Shown: piece after piece, positions 42,740 through 52,607 of the stretch
Layout: each line of letters begins with the position of its first letter
Numbering within the stretch: position 1 is the stretch's first letter
From: Pseudomonas paralactis
GTDB lineage: Bacteria; Pseudomonadota; Gammaproteobacteria; Pseudomonadales; Pseudomonadaceae
Assembly: GCF_001439735.1 (NCBI RefSeq)
Contig: NZ_JYLN01000009.1
Coordinates: 1 to 64,000 of the forward strand
Direction: 5' to 3'
Length of the DNA: 64,000 nt
Notes under the pieces: generated by a model
Database searches by the model: none
What the model was told of the DNA's origin: nothing
The model's input: the letters and a program-made list of their open reading frames with translations, nothing else
Program-made: the position numbers and the translations under genes

Positions 42740-44548
42740 ATGAATGAACAACAGATTTTGCTGGCCTTTGGCGGCATTGGAGTGGCGGCATTGGGTTGCC
42801 AATGGCTGGCGTGGCGGCTCAAGCTGCCGGCGATCCTGTTTCTGTTATTGACGGGTATTTTGGCGGGGCCGGTACTGGGCTGGCTCGACCCGCAGGAGAT
42901 GTTCGGCCCTCTGTTAATGCCGTTGGTGTCCCTGGCCGTGGCGTTGATCCTGTTCGAAGGCAGCCTGACCCTGCACCTGTCGGAATGGAAGGAAATCGGC
43001 AGCGTGGTGCATCGCCTGGTCACGGTCGGTGCCCTGTCGACTTGGGCGGTGATCACCCTGGCCACGCACTGGCTGCTGGGTTTTGACTGGATGCTCGCGC
43101 TGCTGTTCGGCACGCTGACCCTGGTGACCGGGCCAACCGTGATCGTGCCGATGCTGCGCGTGGTACGCCCCAAAGCCTCCATCGCCAATATCCTGCGCTG
43201 GGAAGGCATCGTCATCGACCCGATCGGCGCGCTGTTGGCGGTGGTGGTTTACAGCTTCATCATTGCCCGGGCTTCGGGCGATGGCTTGAGCCATAGCCTG
43301 CTGACCTTTGGCGGCGTCATCCTCTGCGGCAGCCTGTTCGGGATCGCCGGCGGCTGGGTACTGGGGCAGATCATGCGCCGCCAGTGGTTGCCGGAATACC
43401 TGCATAACCTGGCGACGCTGGCGGGTGTGCTGGGCATCTTCATTGCCGCCAACCAGGTGATGCATGAGTCCGGCCTGCTGGCGGTCACGCTGATGGGCAT
43501 GTGGATGGCGAACATGAAGGGTGTGGATGTAAGACACATCCTGCACTTCAAGGAAAACCTCAGCGTGTTGCTGATTTCCGGGCTATTCATCCTGCTGGCG
43601 GCGCGCCTGGACCTGAATGCCTTGATCGCCCTGGGCCCATTCGTGCTGATTCTGCTGGTGATCATCCAGTTTATTGCCCGCCCGCTGAACGTGGCGCTCT
43701 CGACCTTCGGCTCCGGACTGAACTGGCGCGAGCGTGCACTGCTGGCCTGGATCGCGCCACGGGGCATTGTGGCGGCGGCGGTGTCGGCGATCTTTGCGAT
43801 CCGCCTGGATGAGGCGGGTCATGAAGGCGCGTTATTGCTGGTGCCGCTGACCTTTGCGGTGATCATCGGCACCGTGGTGCTGCAAAGTGCCACGGCGCGC
43901 CCCTTGGCGCGCTTGCTCAAAGTCGCCGAGCCTGCGCCCAGCGGTTTCCTGATCGTGGGCGCAAACGGCCCGGCGCGGGCACTCGGCAAGGCATTGCAGC
44001 AATTGGGCAGCCGGGTGTTGCTGACGGATTCAAGCTGGGAAAACATCCGCGCCAGTCGCATGGAGGGCCTGCCGACCTACTTCGGTAACCCCGCCTCCCA
44101 ACATGCCGAGTCGCATCTGGACCTGGTCGGCCTGGGGCATTTGCTTGCGCTCTCCCCGTCCGGCGAGTTGAACGCCTTGGCGACCATGCGTTTTCGCCAT
44201 GATTTCGGCCAGCGACTGTTCGCCCTGGCCAGCAGCCAGGAAAACCGTCGCACCGACAAACACAAGGCCAGCCACGAACACCGCGGCCACCTGTTGGGTA
44301 GCCAACCCCTGAGCTATACCAAACTGGCAAGCCTGCTGGGCCAGGGTGCCGAGCTATATAGCACCAACCTCACCGATGGCTTTGGCTGGGAGCAGTACCA
44401 GGCGTTGCACGGCGAGCGCGCCACCTTGCTGTTTGCCCGGGACACCAGCGGCTGGGTGCATGTGGTCACGCCCGAGAGCAGCCTGAAGCCCGTGGCCGGC
44501 TGGACCCTGCTGGCGGTGATTCAACCGCAAAACAGTACCACCGAGTAA
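42740..44548 (+). CDS. Cation/proton antiporter (CPA1 family) with cytoplasmic regulatory tail
   Basis: A 602-residue protein with about 12 transmembrane segments in the first 400 residues and a cytoplasmic tail carrying a nucleotide-binding TrkA-N-like fold (FLIVGANGPARALGKALQQLG). The ion-binding site is expected around GIVIDPIGALLAV, where the conserved Asp lies in the family's ND/PD position. It exchanges Na+ or K+ for H+ at the inner membrane. It is convergent with the thioesterase gene, with no bases between the two stops. Confidence 0.88.
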   Translation: MNEQQILLAFGGIGVAALGCQWLAWRLKLPAILFLLLTGILAGPVLGWLDPQEMFGPLLMPLVSLAVALILFEGSLTLHLSEWKEIGSVVHRLVTVGALSTWAVITLATHWLLGFDWMLALLFGTLTLVTGPTVIVPMLRVVRPKASIANILRWEGIVIDPIGALLAVVVYSFIIARASGDGLSHSLLTFGGVILCGSLFGIAGGWVLGQIMRRQWLPEYLHNLATLAGVLGIFIAANQVMHESGLLAVTLMGMWMANMKGVDVRHILHFKENLSVLLISGLFILLAARLDLNALIALGPFVLILLVIIQFIARPLNVALSTFGSGLNWRERALLAWIAPRGIVAAAVSAIFAIRLDEAGHEGALLLVPLTFAVIIGTVVLQSATARPLARLLKVAEPAPSGFLIVGANGPARALGKALQQLGSRVLLTDSSWENIRASRMEGLPTYFGNPASQHAESHLDLVGLGHLLALSPSGELNALATMRFRHDFGQRLFALASSQENRRTDKHKASHEHRGHLLGSQPLSYTKLASLLGQGAELYSTNLTDGFGWEQYQALHGERATLLFARDTSGWVHVVTPESSLKPVAGWTLLAVIQPQNSTTE

Positions 44549-44962
44549 TCAGTCGGCAAACCCAGGCAATACCGGTACAGGGCGTTTGTCCGCGTCAATC
44601 GCGACGAAGCTGAACACGCCCTGGATCGCCTTTTCACGGCCATCGGCGCTCATGCTCTCGACGAACACTTCAACCTCGACCTTGAGGCTGGTGTTGCCGA
44701 CCTTGATCACGCGACCGATCAGCTCAACGATGGAACCGGCCGGGATCGCGTGATTGAAGTCGATACGGTCGGTGGAGACCGTCACCAAAGGCAAGCGACA
44801 AAAGCGCGTGGCGGTGATGAACGACACTTCGTCCATCCATGCCAGGGCAGTGCCGCCGAACAGGGTGTTGTGATGGTTGGTGGTAGGCGGGAACACGGCC
44901 TTGGTCACGTGGGTGACGGACAGGTCGGTGCGGCGCTGGATTTCTTCGAAACGGGTGGTCAT
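44549..44962 (-). CDS. Acyl-CoA thioesterase (YciA-like hotdog)
   Basis: A 137-residue single hotdog-fold protein with the family catalytic stretch TNHHNTLFGGTALAWMDEVSFITATRF (Asn-His and Asp). It hydrolyses acyl-CoA; chain preference cannot be told. The ATG at 44962 is chosen; an in-frame ATG at 44998 would add twelve residues and run into the rplS terminator. Stop codons of this gene and the antiporter abut. Confidence 0.85.
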   Translation of the reverse strand: MTTRFEEIQRRTDLSVTHVTKAVFPPTTNHHNTLFGGTALAWMDEVSFITATRFCRLPLVTVSTDRIDFNHAIPAGSIVELIGRVIKVGNTSLKVEVEVFVESMSADGREKAIQGVFSFVAIDADKRPVPVLPGFAD

Positions 44963-44995
44963 GGTCAATACCGACAAATGGACAAATTTCAGGCA

Positions 44996-45024
44996 CAAAA
45001 AAGCAGCCCGTAGGCTGCTTTTTT
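44996..45024 (-). terminator. Terminator of the rpsP-rimM-trmD-rplS operon
   Basis: AAGCAGCC and GGCTGCTT form an 8-bp stem around CGTA, with T-runs on both strands. It lies 20 bp beyond rplS. Confidence 0.88.
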
Positions 45025-45043
45025 CTGCATCGGGAAGCTGGAC

Positions 45044-45394
45044 TTAAGCCAGTTTTTCCTTGATGCGAGCTGCTTTACCGGACAGGTCACGCAGGTAGTA
45101 CAGCTTGGCTTTACGTACGTCACCGCGACGCTTAACGGCCATGCTGTCGATCTGCGGGCTGTAGGTCTGGAAAGTACGCTCTACGCCAACACCGTTGGAG
45201 ATTTTACGAACAGTGAAAGCACTGTTCACACCACGGTTACGCTTGGCGATTACCACGCCTTCGAACGCTTGCAGACGCGAACGGTCGCCTTCCTTCACTT
45301 TCACCTGAACGACAATGGTGTCGCCCGGGGCAAAGGTAGGGATCTCTTTGGTCATCTGCTCTGCTTCGAGTGCAAGGATGATTTTGTTAGTCAT
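45044..45394 (-). CDS. rplS: 50S ribosomal protein L19
   Basis: A 116-residue L19 starting [21 protein letters not shown], with the conserved core [35 protein letters not shown]. It sits at the interface of the 30S and 50S subunits. It ends the rpsP-rimM-trmD-rplS operon. Confidence 0.98.
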
Positions 45395-45439
45395 GCTGTG
45401 CTCCTAAGGTAAGTCAATGGACCTACCATCGATACGTTG

Positions 45440-46192
45440 TTAACTATCGTCCCGCGCGAGGATGTATTCCTCGAGCAGCTTCTTCTCTTCTCCAGAAAGC
45501 GAGCGGCTTTCCAGAAGATCGGCGCGTCGTTCATAGGTCCGACCAAGGGACTGCTGTAAACGCCAACGCCGGATGTGTGCGTGATTGCCACTTAGCAATA
45601 CGTCGGGAACACGCTGATCCACATACACCTCCGGACGGGTGTAGTGCGGGCAATCCAGCAAACCATCCGTGAAGGAATCTTCCTCCGCGGAGTCCGCATG
45701 CCCTAAAGCTCCGGGCAGCAGTCGTGTAACCGCATCTATCAGGACCATCGCCGGCAGCTCGCCGCCAGACAGGACATAGTCCCCAATCGACCACTCTTCA
45801 TCGACATGAGCTTCAATAAAACGCTCGTCAATGCCTTCATAGCGACCGGCAATCAGGATCAAACTTTCCTCATTCGCCAGTTCGCGTACCGCCGCCTGTT
45901 TCAGCTGACGGCCTTGAGGGGACAGGTAAATTACCTTCGCCTTCTCCCCGGCGGCTGCCTTGGCCTGAACCAACGCATCTTCCAGGGGCTTGATCTTCAT
46001 CACCATGCCCGGGCCACCGCCAAATGGGCGATCGTCCACAGTGTGATGTCGATCCGTCGTGTAGTCTCGCGGGTTCCAACAGGTGAGCTGCAACAGCCCC
46101 TGTTTCACCGCCCGACTGGTGATACCGTACTCGCTGATGGCGGAAAACATCTCGGGAAACAAACTGATCACTTCAATGCGCAAATTAGCCAC
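45440..46192 (-). CDS. trmD: tRNA (guanine37-N1)-methyltransferase TrmD
   Basis: A 250-residue SPOUT methyltransferase with the knot region (SIGDYVLSGGELPAMVLIDAVTRLLPG) and the RYEGIDER motif. It methylates G37 of tRNAs reading CNN codons and prevents frameshifting. The start is GTG at 46192, three bases after the rimM stop, which gives the standard N-terminus MANLRIEVISLFPEMF and family length; the upstream ATG at 46258 lies inside rimM. Confidence 0.97.
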   Translation of the reverse strand: MANLRIEVISLFPEMFSAISEYGITSRAVKQGLLQLTCWNPRDYTTDRHHTVDDRPFGGGPGMVMKIKPLEDALVQAKAAAGEKAKVIYLSPQGRQLKQAAVRELANEESLILIAGRYEGIDERFIEAHVDEEWSIGDYVLSGGELPAMVLIDAVTRLLPGALGHADSAEEDSFTDGLLDCPHYTRPEVYVDQRVPDVLLSGNHAHIRRWRLQQSLGRTYERRADLLESRSLSGEEKKLLEEYILARDDS

Positions 46193-46194
46193 GC

Positions 46195-46731
46195 TTAGAA
46201 GTCCGCGTCCCATTCCACCTTCATCTCGCCCGCTGCCAGGTCGACTGCCAACACGCATTGCTCGGTATAGGGCAACAGGCGTTCGCGATCATCCAGGCTG
46301 CCAGCGCAAGGCTTGACCACCATTACATCATTGGCGCCGGTTTCCAGAAGATGATCGATGTTCCCCAGCAATTGCCCGAGTTGATCAATAACCTTCAGAC
46401 CTTCCAGCTGGTACCAGTAGTACTCGCCGTCGGTCAATTCAGGGAACAGGTTGCGCGGCACGCAGATCTCGTAACCGGCCAGAAGACGAGCTTCTTCACG
46501 ATCATCAAGACCCTTGAGCTTTGCGACCAGGAACTTGTCGCTCCCGCGTCCACTGACCAGCTCGACCTGTTTCACGCTGCCTTCGCGCTTGAGCGTCCAG
46601 GTTTTGTACTGCAACAGGTTTTCAGTCGGATCAGTAAAGGAATACACCTTCACTTCGCCGCGAACGCCATGAACAGAATAAATCTTGCCGATAACGATCA
46701 AATCATCAGCAACAGCTGGCGTCGCGTTCAT
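46195..46731 (-). CDS. rimM: 16S rRNA processing protein RimM
   Basis: A 178-residue protein with an N-terminal RimM domain (VIGKIYSVHGVRGEVKVYSFTD) and a C-terminal PRC-barrel (GEYYWYQLEGLKVID). It binds S19 and helps mature the 30S head. It lies five bases after rpsP and just before trmD. Confidence 0.97.
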   Translation of the reverse strand: MNATPAVADDLIVIGKIYSVHGVRGEVKVYSFTDPTENLLQYKTWTLKREGSVKQVELVSGRGSDKFLVAKLKGLDDREEARLLAGYEICVPRNLFPELTDGEYYWYQLEGLKVIDQLGQLLGNIDHLLETGANDVMVVKPCAGSLDDRERLLPYTEQCVLAVDLAAGEMKVEWDADF

Positions 46732-46736
46732 ATTGC

Positions 46737-46988
46737 TCAGGCTGCGGCCTTAGCCGAGTCCTTCAACAGTTTTGCAACGCGCTCGGATGGCTGTGCGCCA
46801 ACGCTCAGCCAGTAGGCTACGCGCTCTTGGTTCACGGACAGACGAACTTCTTGACCACGAGCAACAGGGTTGAAGAAACCAACCTGTTCCTTGTGCGAAC
46901 CGTCACGCGGGTTGCGGCTGTCGGTTACGGTCAAGTGGTAAAACGGGCGCTTTTTGGAGCCGCCAAGGGCAAGACGGATTGTTAGCAT
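46737..46988 (-). CDS. rpsP: 30S ribosomal protein S16
   Basis: An 83-residue S16 starting MLTIRLALGGSKKRPFYHLTVTDSRNPRDG, the standard opening. It is first in the rpsP-rimM-trmD-rplS operon, with a promoter about 75-100 bp upstream. Confidence 0.98.
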   Translation of the reverse strand: MLTIRLALGGSKKRPFYHLTVTDSRNPRDGSHKEQVGFFNPVARGQEVRLSVNQERVAYWLSVGAQPSERVAKLLKDSAKAAA

Positions 46989-47060
46989 GTGAACATCGTT
47001 CCTGTAGTCGGTGCTGCAAATCTAAATGCACAGCGGGCATAGGTGCCCGAAAGGCCGCAT

Positions 47061-47088
47061 ATTCTAAGGAATATCCGGACTTTTGCAA
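47061..47088 (-). promoter_or_regulatory. Promoter of the rpsP operon
   Basis: On the minus strand TTGCAA (47088-47083) and TAGAAT (47066-47061) are 16 bp apart, about 75 bp before rpsP. The rest of the 250-bp gap to ffh holds small GC stems (GCCCGCCAACGGCGGG near 47163) and no gene. Confidence 0.6.
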
Positions 47089-47239
47089 ATGTCTTTTTCT
47101 GGCGCCTATCAGCGTGCCATTCAGATCTGCCATAGAGCCGTCGGTTAAAACGGCGAGTCAGCGCCCGCCAACGGCGGGTTTGCTGGAGATCCCACATCCC
47201 TGTGGGTCGGAGCGCAAGCAAGGCTTACGCTCGAATACT

Positions 47240-48616
47240 TTACATTTTAGGCATGCCGCCGCCGGGCAACATACCGCCCATGCCGCGCATCATCTTGGCC
47301 ATACCGCCCTTGGCGGAGAATTTCTTCATCATCTTCTGCATCTGCTTGTGTTGCTTGATCAAGCGACCGATGTCCTGCACCTGGGTGCCGGAACCCATGG
47401 CAATCCGGCGCTTGCGCGAACCGCTGATCAGCTCAGGGTCGCGGCGCTCGGCCGGGGTCATGGAGTTGATGATGGCTTCCATCTGCTTGAACTGCTTCTC
47501 TGCCGCGCCCTGGGCGTTGCCCATCTGCGCCAGGTTCACACCGCCGATGTTGGGCAGCTTGTCCATCAGGCCGCCGAGGCCGCCCATGTTCTTCATCTGT
47601 TGCAGCTGGTCGCGGAAGTCTTCAAGGTCGAAGCCCTTGCCCTTCTTCAGCTTCTTGGCCAGCTTGTCGGCCTTGTCCTTGTCGAGTGTGGCTTCGGCCT
47701 GCTCGATCAGGCTGAGCACGTCACCCATGCCAAGGATACGCGAGGCGATACGCTCGGGGTGGAACGGTTCGAGCGCTTCGCTCTTCTCGCCCATACCGAT
47801 GAACTTGATCGGCTTGCCAGTAATGGCACGTACCGACAGCGCGGCACCGCCACGGGCGTCACCGTCGACCTTGGTGAGGATTACGCCGGTCAGCGGCAGT
47901 GCGTCACCAAAGGCCTTGGCGGTGTTGGCCGCATCCTGGCCGGTCATGGCGTCGACCACGAACAGCGTCTCGACGGGGTTGATCGCGGCATGCAGCGCCT
48001 TGATCTCGCCCATCATCTCTTCATCGATGTGCAGGCGACCGGCGGTATCGACGATCACCACGTCGATGAACTTGAGCTTGGCTTCTTTAATAGCCGCGTT
48101 GGCGATGTCGACCGGCTTCTGGCTCAGGTCGGACGGGAAGAAGGTCACGCCCACTTCGCCCGCGAGCATTTCCAACTGCTTGATGGCCGCCGGACGGTAC
48201 ACGTCGGCCGACACCACCATCACGGATTTCTTCTTGCGCTCTTTAAGGAAACGCGCCAGTTTGCCGGCGGTGGTGGTTTTACCCGCACCTTGCAGACCGG
48301 CCATCAGCACGACGGCTGGCGGCACGGCGCTGAGGTTCAGGTCTTCGTTGGCCGCGCCCATCAGGCTTTCGAGTTCGGCCTGGACGACCTTCACGAAGGC
48401 CTGGCCCGGGGTCAGGCTGCGGGACACTTCGGTGCCGACCGCGCGCTCCTTGACCGAGTTGACGAAGTCCTTCACCACCGGCAAGGCCACGTCGGCCTCC
48501 AGCAACGCCATGCGCACTTCACGCAGGGTGTCTTTAATATTGTCCTCGGTCAGCTTGGCCTTGCCGGTAACGTGGCGCAGCGTCTGCGAGAGACGGTCAG
48601 TCAAGTTTTCAAACAT
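47240..48616 (-). CDS. ffh: Signal recognition particle protein Ffh
   Basis: A 458-residue SRP54. The NG domain shows GLQGAGKTTTAGKLA (P-loop), DTAGRLHID and TKVDGDARGG; the methionine-rich M domain closes with MAKMMRGMGGMLPGGGMPKM. With 4.5S RNA it delivers nascent membrane proteins to FtsY. It stands alone on the minus strand, divergent from ypjD. Confidence 0.98.
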   Translation of the reverse strand: MFENLTDRLSQTLRHVTGKAKLTEDNIKDTLREVRMALLEADVALPVVKDFVNSVKERAVGTEVSRSLTPGQAFVKVVQAELESLMGAANEDLNLSAVPPAVVLMAGLQGAGKTTTAGKLARFLKERKKKSVMVVSADVYRPAAIKQLEMLAGEVGVTFFPSDLSQKPVDIANAAIKEAKLKFIDVVIVDTAGRLHIDEEMMGEIKALHAAINPVETLFVVDAMTGQDAANTAKAFGDALPLTGVILTKVDGDARGGAALSVRAITGKPIKFIGMGEKSEALEPFHPERIASRILGMGDVLSLIEQAEATLDKDKADKLAKKLKKGKGFDLEDFRDQLQQMKNMGGLGGLMDKLPNIGGVNLAQMGNAQGAAEKQFKQMEAIINSMTPAERRDPELISGSRKRRIAMGSGTQVQDIGRLIKQHKQMQKMMKKFSAKGGMAKMMRGMGGMLPGGGMPKM

Positions 48617-48848
48617 GCGCGATCCTTTCAGGCCCTACTCATCAAAATGCAGGTAGACCGAGGTAATGGCGGCCCAGGCTCTGGCAAATCGCTATTAACA
48701 ACAGCGCTCGGCGAGCCTGCGGCGTGGGCAGGTCGCAGATTATAGCGAAGACTGCGCCCATGCACACCCGCTGTCTGGCCCGGGAGTCTTTCTTGCAGCG
48801 CAGGTGTGTGCCAAACTCAACGACTTTCGGGCTTGCCTACCAGGATTT

Positions 48849-49661
48849 ATGCTCCCCTTGTCACCCAGTTTGCTACCCAGCCTCGCCGCCGCCATTTTGT
48901 ATGCCGCTGCGACTCTCTATCAGGGCACTCGTCTGGCCCAAGGCGCCAAAGCGGACAAACGTCTGCTCGTCGGCCTTGGCGTGCTGGCCCTGCTGGCCCA
49001 TGCCGCCAGCCTGTTCACTCACCTGATGACGCCGGTGGGCCTGGGCCTGGACTTTTTCAGCGCCGCCAGCCTGATCGCCGCGGCCGTCATCGCGCTGACG
49101 CTGCTGGCCTGCTACCGCATTCCCGTCGAGAACCTGCTGGTGCTGCTATTCCCCCTGGGCATGCTGACGGTACTGCTGGCGCAATTCACCCCTACCGGCA
49201 CCGTACAGGTGATCGATGAGGAACCGGGCATCCTTGCCCACATCCTGTTGTCGATCCTTGCCTATGGCATGTTCACCATCGCGGTGTTCCAGGCCCTGCT
49301 CCTGCTGCTGCAGGATCACCAGCTCAAGCACAAGCACCCGTCGGGGCTGATCAAGAACTTCCCACCGTTGCAAACCATGGAAAGCCTGCTGTTCGGGTTC
49401 CTGTGGGCCGGCTGGACCCTGCTGTCGCTGTCGCTGATCTCCGGCTGGCTGTTCGTCGAGAACCTGTTCGCCCAGCACCTTGTGCACAAAACCCTGCTGG
49501 CGTGCCTGGCCTGGGTGGTATTCAGTGTGCTGCTGTGGGGCCGCAACCGCCTCGGCTGGCGTGGGCACAAGGCAATCCGCTGGACCCTGGCCGGGTTCTG
49601 CCTGCTGATGCTGGCCTATTTCGGCAGCAAGCTGGTTCGCGAATACATCCTGCATATCTGA
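48849..49661 (+). CDS. YpjD-like CcmC/CcsA-type membrane protein
   Basis: A 270-residue protein with about eight transmembrane segments and the cytochrome c assembly (CcsA/CcmC-like) architecture: conserved His in HAASLFTHL and HILLSILAYGMF, and WTLLSLSLISGWLF with the tryptophan-rich region of the family. E. coli YpjD is a paralogue with unknown function and is not needed for haem delivery. The ATG at 48849 follows CCAGGATTT; the frame is open further up without a site. A corC-type gene follows 12 bp later. Confidence 0.87.
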   Translation: MLPLSPSLLPSLAAAILYAAATLYQGTRLAQGAKADKRLLVGLGVLALLAHAASLFTHLMTPVGLGLDFFSAASLIAAAVIALTLLACYRIPVENLLVLLFPLGMLTVLLAQFTPTGTVQVIDEEPGILAHILLSILAYGMFTIAVFQALLLLLQDHQLKHKHPSGLIKNFPPLQTMESLLFGFLWAGWTLLSLSLISGWLFVENLFAQHLVHKTLLACLAWVVFSVLLWGRNRLGWRGHKAIRWTLAGFCLLMLAYFGSKLVREYILHI

Positions 49662-49673
49662 CGGGCAGCGATC

Positions 49674-50912
49674 ATGGATAACTTGCCCCTGGAGCCAATG
49701 CTCGCCGTCATTGCCTTGCTGATTTTATGGGCGGCGCTGTTTACCGCCATCGAAGCGGCACAACAACATCTGTTGGCCCTGCGCCCCGGCACCCGCCAGG
49801 GCGACAAGGCTGCCGCACGCCTGAGCTTCCCGCGCCATAGCCTGATCCTGTGCAACAGCCTGTGCCGCGCCGCCGTGGTGATCCTGTGCACGCTGCTGGC
49901 AATCTATGCCTGGGCGCAGAACGGCCCATGGCTGGGTTGGCTGATCTCCTGTGCACTGCTGCTGATTCTCGCCGATTACCTGCCTCGCATCTTGGCCACC
50001 CGTCATCCGCAAGCGGTGCTGGGTTTTGGTAACGCCCTGCTGGGCGTACCGCTGAAAATCCTCTATCCACTGGCCTGGTTGCTCAATGGCATCAGCCTGT
50101 TGCTGCTGCGTCCATTCACACGCAAATCCGGTGTGGTGAAAAACAGCGACGAACCGCTGCCGGACCATGACGACCAAGCGCCGCTGGAGATGGACGAAGA
50201 TCGTGCGCCCGGTATGCCCGGCATCCATGCGCTGGATAACATCACCGTCAACGACATCCTGGTGCCCCGCAGTGAAGTGGACGGCATCAACCTGGACGAC
50301 TCGATCGATGAAATCATCGAACAACTGCGCAACTCCCAGCGCACACGCCTGCCGGTGTTCCACAGTGATATCAACCAGGTCGAGGCAGTGCTCAATACAC
50401 GCCAGGTCCAGCACCTGCTGCCCGACGCCAGCCTGACCAAAGAGGCATTGCTCGCCGCCTGTCACGAACCCTACTTCGTACCGGAAAGCACACCGCTGCA
50501 GCTGCAATTGCTGAACTTTCACAAGCAGCAACGGCGCCTGGGCATGGTGGTGGACGAATACGGCGAAGTGCTGGGCATCGTTACCCTGGAAGATATCCTG
50601 GAAGAAATCGTCGGCGAATTCGAAAGCGATCAGGCTGTGGATAACCCGCACATCGAAGCCCAGCCCGATGGCCGCTACATCATCGATGGCGCCGCTTCGA
50701 TCCGCGAACTAAACAAAAGCCTGGGCTGGCACCTGCCCAGCGACGGCCCCAAAACCCTCAACGGCCTGGTGACCGAAGCGCTGGAAACCATCCCCGATTG
50801 CGCGGTATGCCTGAAAATCGGCCGCTATCGCCTGGAAATCCTCGAGACCGAGGATAACCGGGTGAGCAAGGTGTTGATCTGGCATACCAGCCATGTGCCG
50901 GTGGCCGCCTGA
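49674..50912 (+). CDS. CorC/HlyC family transporter (DUF21-CBS)
   Basis: A 412-residue protein of the CNNM/CorB-CorC type: three N-terminal transmembrane segments (DUF21, about 1-140), a CBS pair (VNDILVPRSEVDGINLDDSIDEIIEQLRNSQRTRLPVF, then VVDEYGEVLGIVTLEDILEEIVGEF) and a C-terminal CorC_HlyC domain. The family takes part in magnesium or cobalt efflux or its regulation. It lies 12 bp after the ypjD-like gene, an arrangement I recall across gamma-proteobacteria. Confidence 0.9.
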   Translation: MDNLPLEPMLAVIALLILWAALFTAIEAAQQHLLALRPGTRQGDKAAARLSFPRHSLILCNSLCRAAVVILCTLLAIYAWAQNGPWLGWLISCALLLILADYLPRILATRHPQAVLGFGNALLGVPLKILYPLAWLLNGISLLLLRPFTRKSGVVKNSDEPLPDHDDQAPLEMDEDRAPGMPGIHALDNITVNDILVPRSEVDGINLDDSIDEIIEQLRNSQRTRLPVFHSDINQVEAVLNTRQVQHLLPDASLTKEALLAACHEPYFVPESTPLQLQLLNFHKQQRRLGMVVDEYGEVLGIVTLEDILEEIVGEFESDQAVDNPHIEAQPDGRYIIDGAASIRELNKSLGWHLPSDGPKTLNGLVTEALETIPDCAVCLKIGRYRLEILETEDNRVSKVLIWHTSHVPVAA

Positions 50913-51184
50913 CCTCAGCAGGCTCCCACATTGATCCAGTTCCAGGCCATAGATCCTCACCAGCCCCTTGTTGGATCCTTAGCCCCCTTCCTATAATCCC
51001 TGCGGCTTACCCAAGCCCCGCCCGACCGCGTGCTATCCGCACTCAGCGTGTCCAGGCACCGCCTTACCATGTCCGACCGGTGTTTGCTCCCATCCCGAGC
51101 CGCTCCGCGCATTGCCCTGATCCATGGGTGTTCGACCAATAATAATCCGCGTCCAAACGCGCAATGACCGTCAGGGATACCTCC

Positions 51185-52495
51185 ATGAGCACGACCTACC
51201 AAGAGGGCGCAGCCGCCGCCCCGACCAACTCGACCGCCCGCGTCGCCACGGCGAGCATCGTCGGCACCGCCATCGAGTTCTACGATTTCTATATCTACGC
51301 CACGGCCGCCGCACTGGTGATCGGGCCGGTGTTCTTCCCGCAGACGTCCGGCACCGCACAGATGCTGGCCTCGTTCCTGACGTTCGGCATCGCCTTTATC
51401 GCCCGCCCGTTGGGGTCGGCGTTGTTCGGTCACTTCGGCGACCGCATCGGCCGTAAATCAACCCTGGTGGCTTCGCTGCTGCTGATGGGGGTGTGCACCA
51501 CCTTGATCGGTTTGCTGCCCGGCTATGACAGCATCGGCGCCTGGGCACCGATCCTCTTGTGCGTATTGCGCTTCGGCCAGGGCCTGGGCCTTGGCGGAGA
51601 ATGGGGCGGCGCGGCCTTGCTGGCGACCGAGAACGCGCCCAAGGGCAAACGCGCGTGGTTTGGCATGTTCCCGCAGTTGGGCCCGTCGATCGGCTTTCTG
51701 GCGGCCAACGGTTTGTTCCTGATCCTGGCCATGAGCCTCAATGACGAGCAGTTCCGCAGCTGGGGCTGGCGCATCCCGTTCATCCTCAGCGCCGCGCTGG
51801 TGATGGTGGGCCTGTATGCACGCCTCAAGCTGCACGAGACACCAGTGTTCGCCAATGCGGTGGCCCAGGAAAAGCCGGTCAAAGTGCCGCTGGTGGAATT
51901 GTTCAGCCAACATTGGTTGCCGGTGCTGCTGGGCGCCGCGTCGATGGTGGTGTGCTATGCGCTGTTCTATATCACCACTGCATTTTCGTTGAGCTACGGC
52001 GTTTCCACCTTGGGCTACAGCCGTGAAACCTTCCTCGGCCTGCTGTGTTTCGCGGTGCTGTTCATGGGGCTGGCGACACCGCTGGCGGCATTGGCCAGCG
52101 ACCGTTACGGGCGCAAGCCGGTGCTGATTGTCGGCGCGGTCCTGGCGATTCTGTCGGGCTTTACCATGGAGCCGCTGCTGACCCATGGCTCGACCTGGGC
52201 GGTGGCGCTGTTCCTGGCGCTGGAGCTGTTTTTGATGGGTGTGACCTTCGCACCGATGGGCGCGCTGCTGCCAGAACTGTTCCCGACCCGCGTGCGTTAT
52301 ACCGGCGCATCGGCGGCGTATAACCTGGGTGGGATCGTGGGAGCCTCGGCGGCGCCGTTCTTCGCGACCAAGCTGGTGGCGATGGGCGGGCTGAGTTATG
52401 TCGGTGGGTATGTGTCGGCGGCAGCGTTGCTGAGTTTGATTGCAGTGCTGTGCCTGAAAGAGACGCGGGATAACGACTTGAACAAGGTCGCCTGA
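51185..52495 (+). CDS. MHS-type MFS metabolite:proton symporter
   Basis: A 436-residue permease with 12 segments. MHS-family marks are GTAIEFYDFYIYATAAALVI at the N-terminus, the loop HFGDRIGRKSTLVASLLLMG and LRFGQGLGLGGEWGGAALLATENA. The cargo is a small carboxylate or osmolyte; I cannot identify it. The ATG at 51185 has GGGATACCTCC upstream. The 270-bp gap before it has a weak -10 TATAAT at 50993 and no gene. Confidence 0.85.
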   Translation: MSTTYQEGAAAAPTNSTARVATASIVGTAIEFYDFYIYATAAALVIGPVFFPQTSGTAQMLASFLTFGIAFIARPLGSALFGHFGDRIGRKSTLVASLLLMGVCTTLIGLLPGYDSIGAWAPILLCVLRFGQGLGLGGEWGGAALLATENAPKGKRAWFGMFPQLGPSIGFLAANGLFLILAMSLNDEQFRSWGWRIPFILSAALVMVGLYARLKLHETPVFANAVAQEKPVKVPLVELFSQHWLPVLLGAASMVVCYALFYITTAFSLSYGVSTLGYSRETFLGLLCFAVLFMGLATPLAALASDRYGRKPVLIVGAVLAILSGFTMEPLLTHGSTWAVALFLALELFLMGVTFAPMGALLPELFPTRVRYTGASAAYNLGGIVGASAAPFFATKLVAMGGLSYVGGYVSAAALLSLIAVLCLKETRDNDLNKVA

Positions 52496-52500
52496 TAGAC

Positions 52501-52595
52501 CGCTATCGCAGGCAAGCCAGCTCCCACATTAGAAAGCACTCACATCAAAATATGTGAACCCAATCAAATGTGGGAGCTGGCTTGCCTGCGATAGA
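52501..52595. repeat. REPIN (GGGAGCTGGCTTGCCTGC family)
   Basis: ATCGCAGGCAAGCCAGCTCC and its inverse face away across about 40 bp, between converging mfs and purT genes. Confidence 0.88.
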
Positions 52596-52607
52596 CGCGA
52601 CGGGGTT

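Noticed and set aside
46979..48745. 588-codon open frame antisense to ffh
   Set aside because: Shadow of ffh; low-complexity His/Leu-rich content and no recognisable domain.
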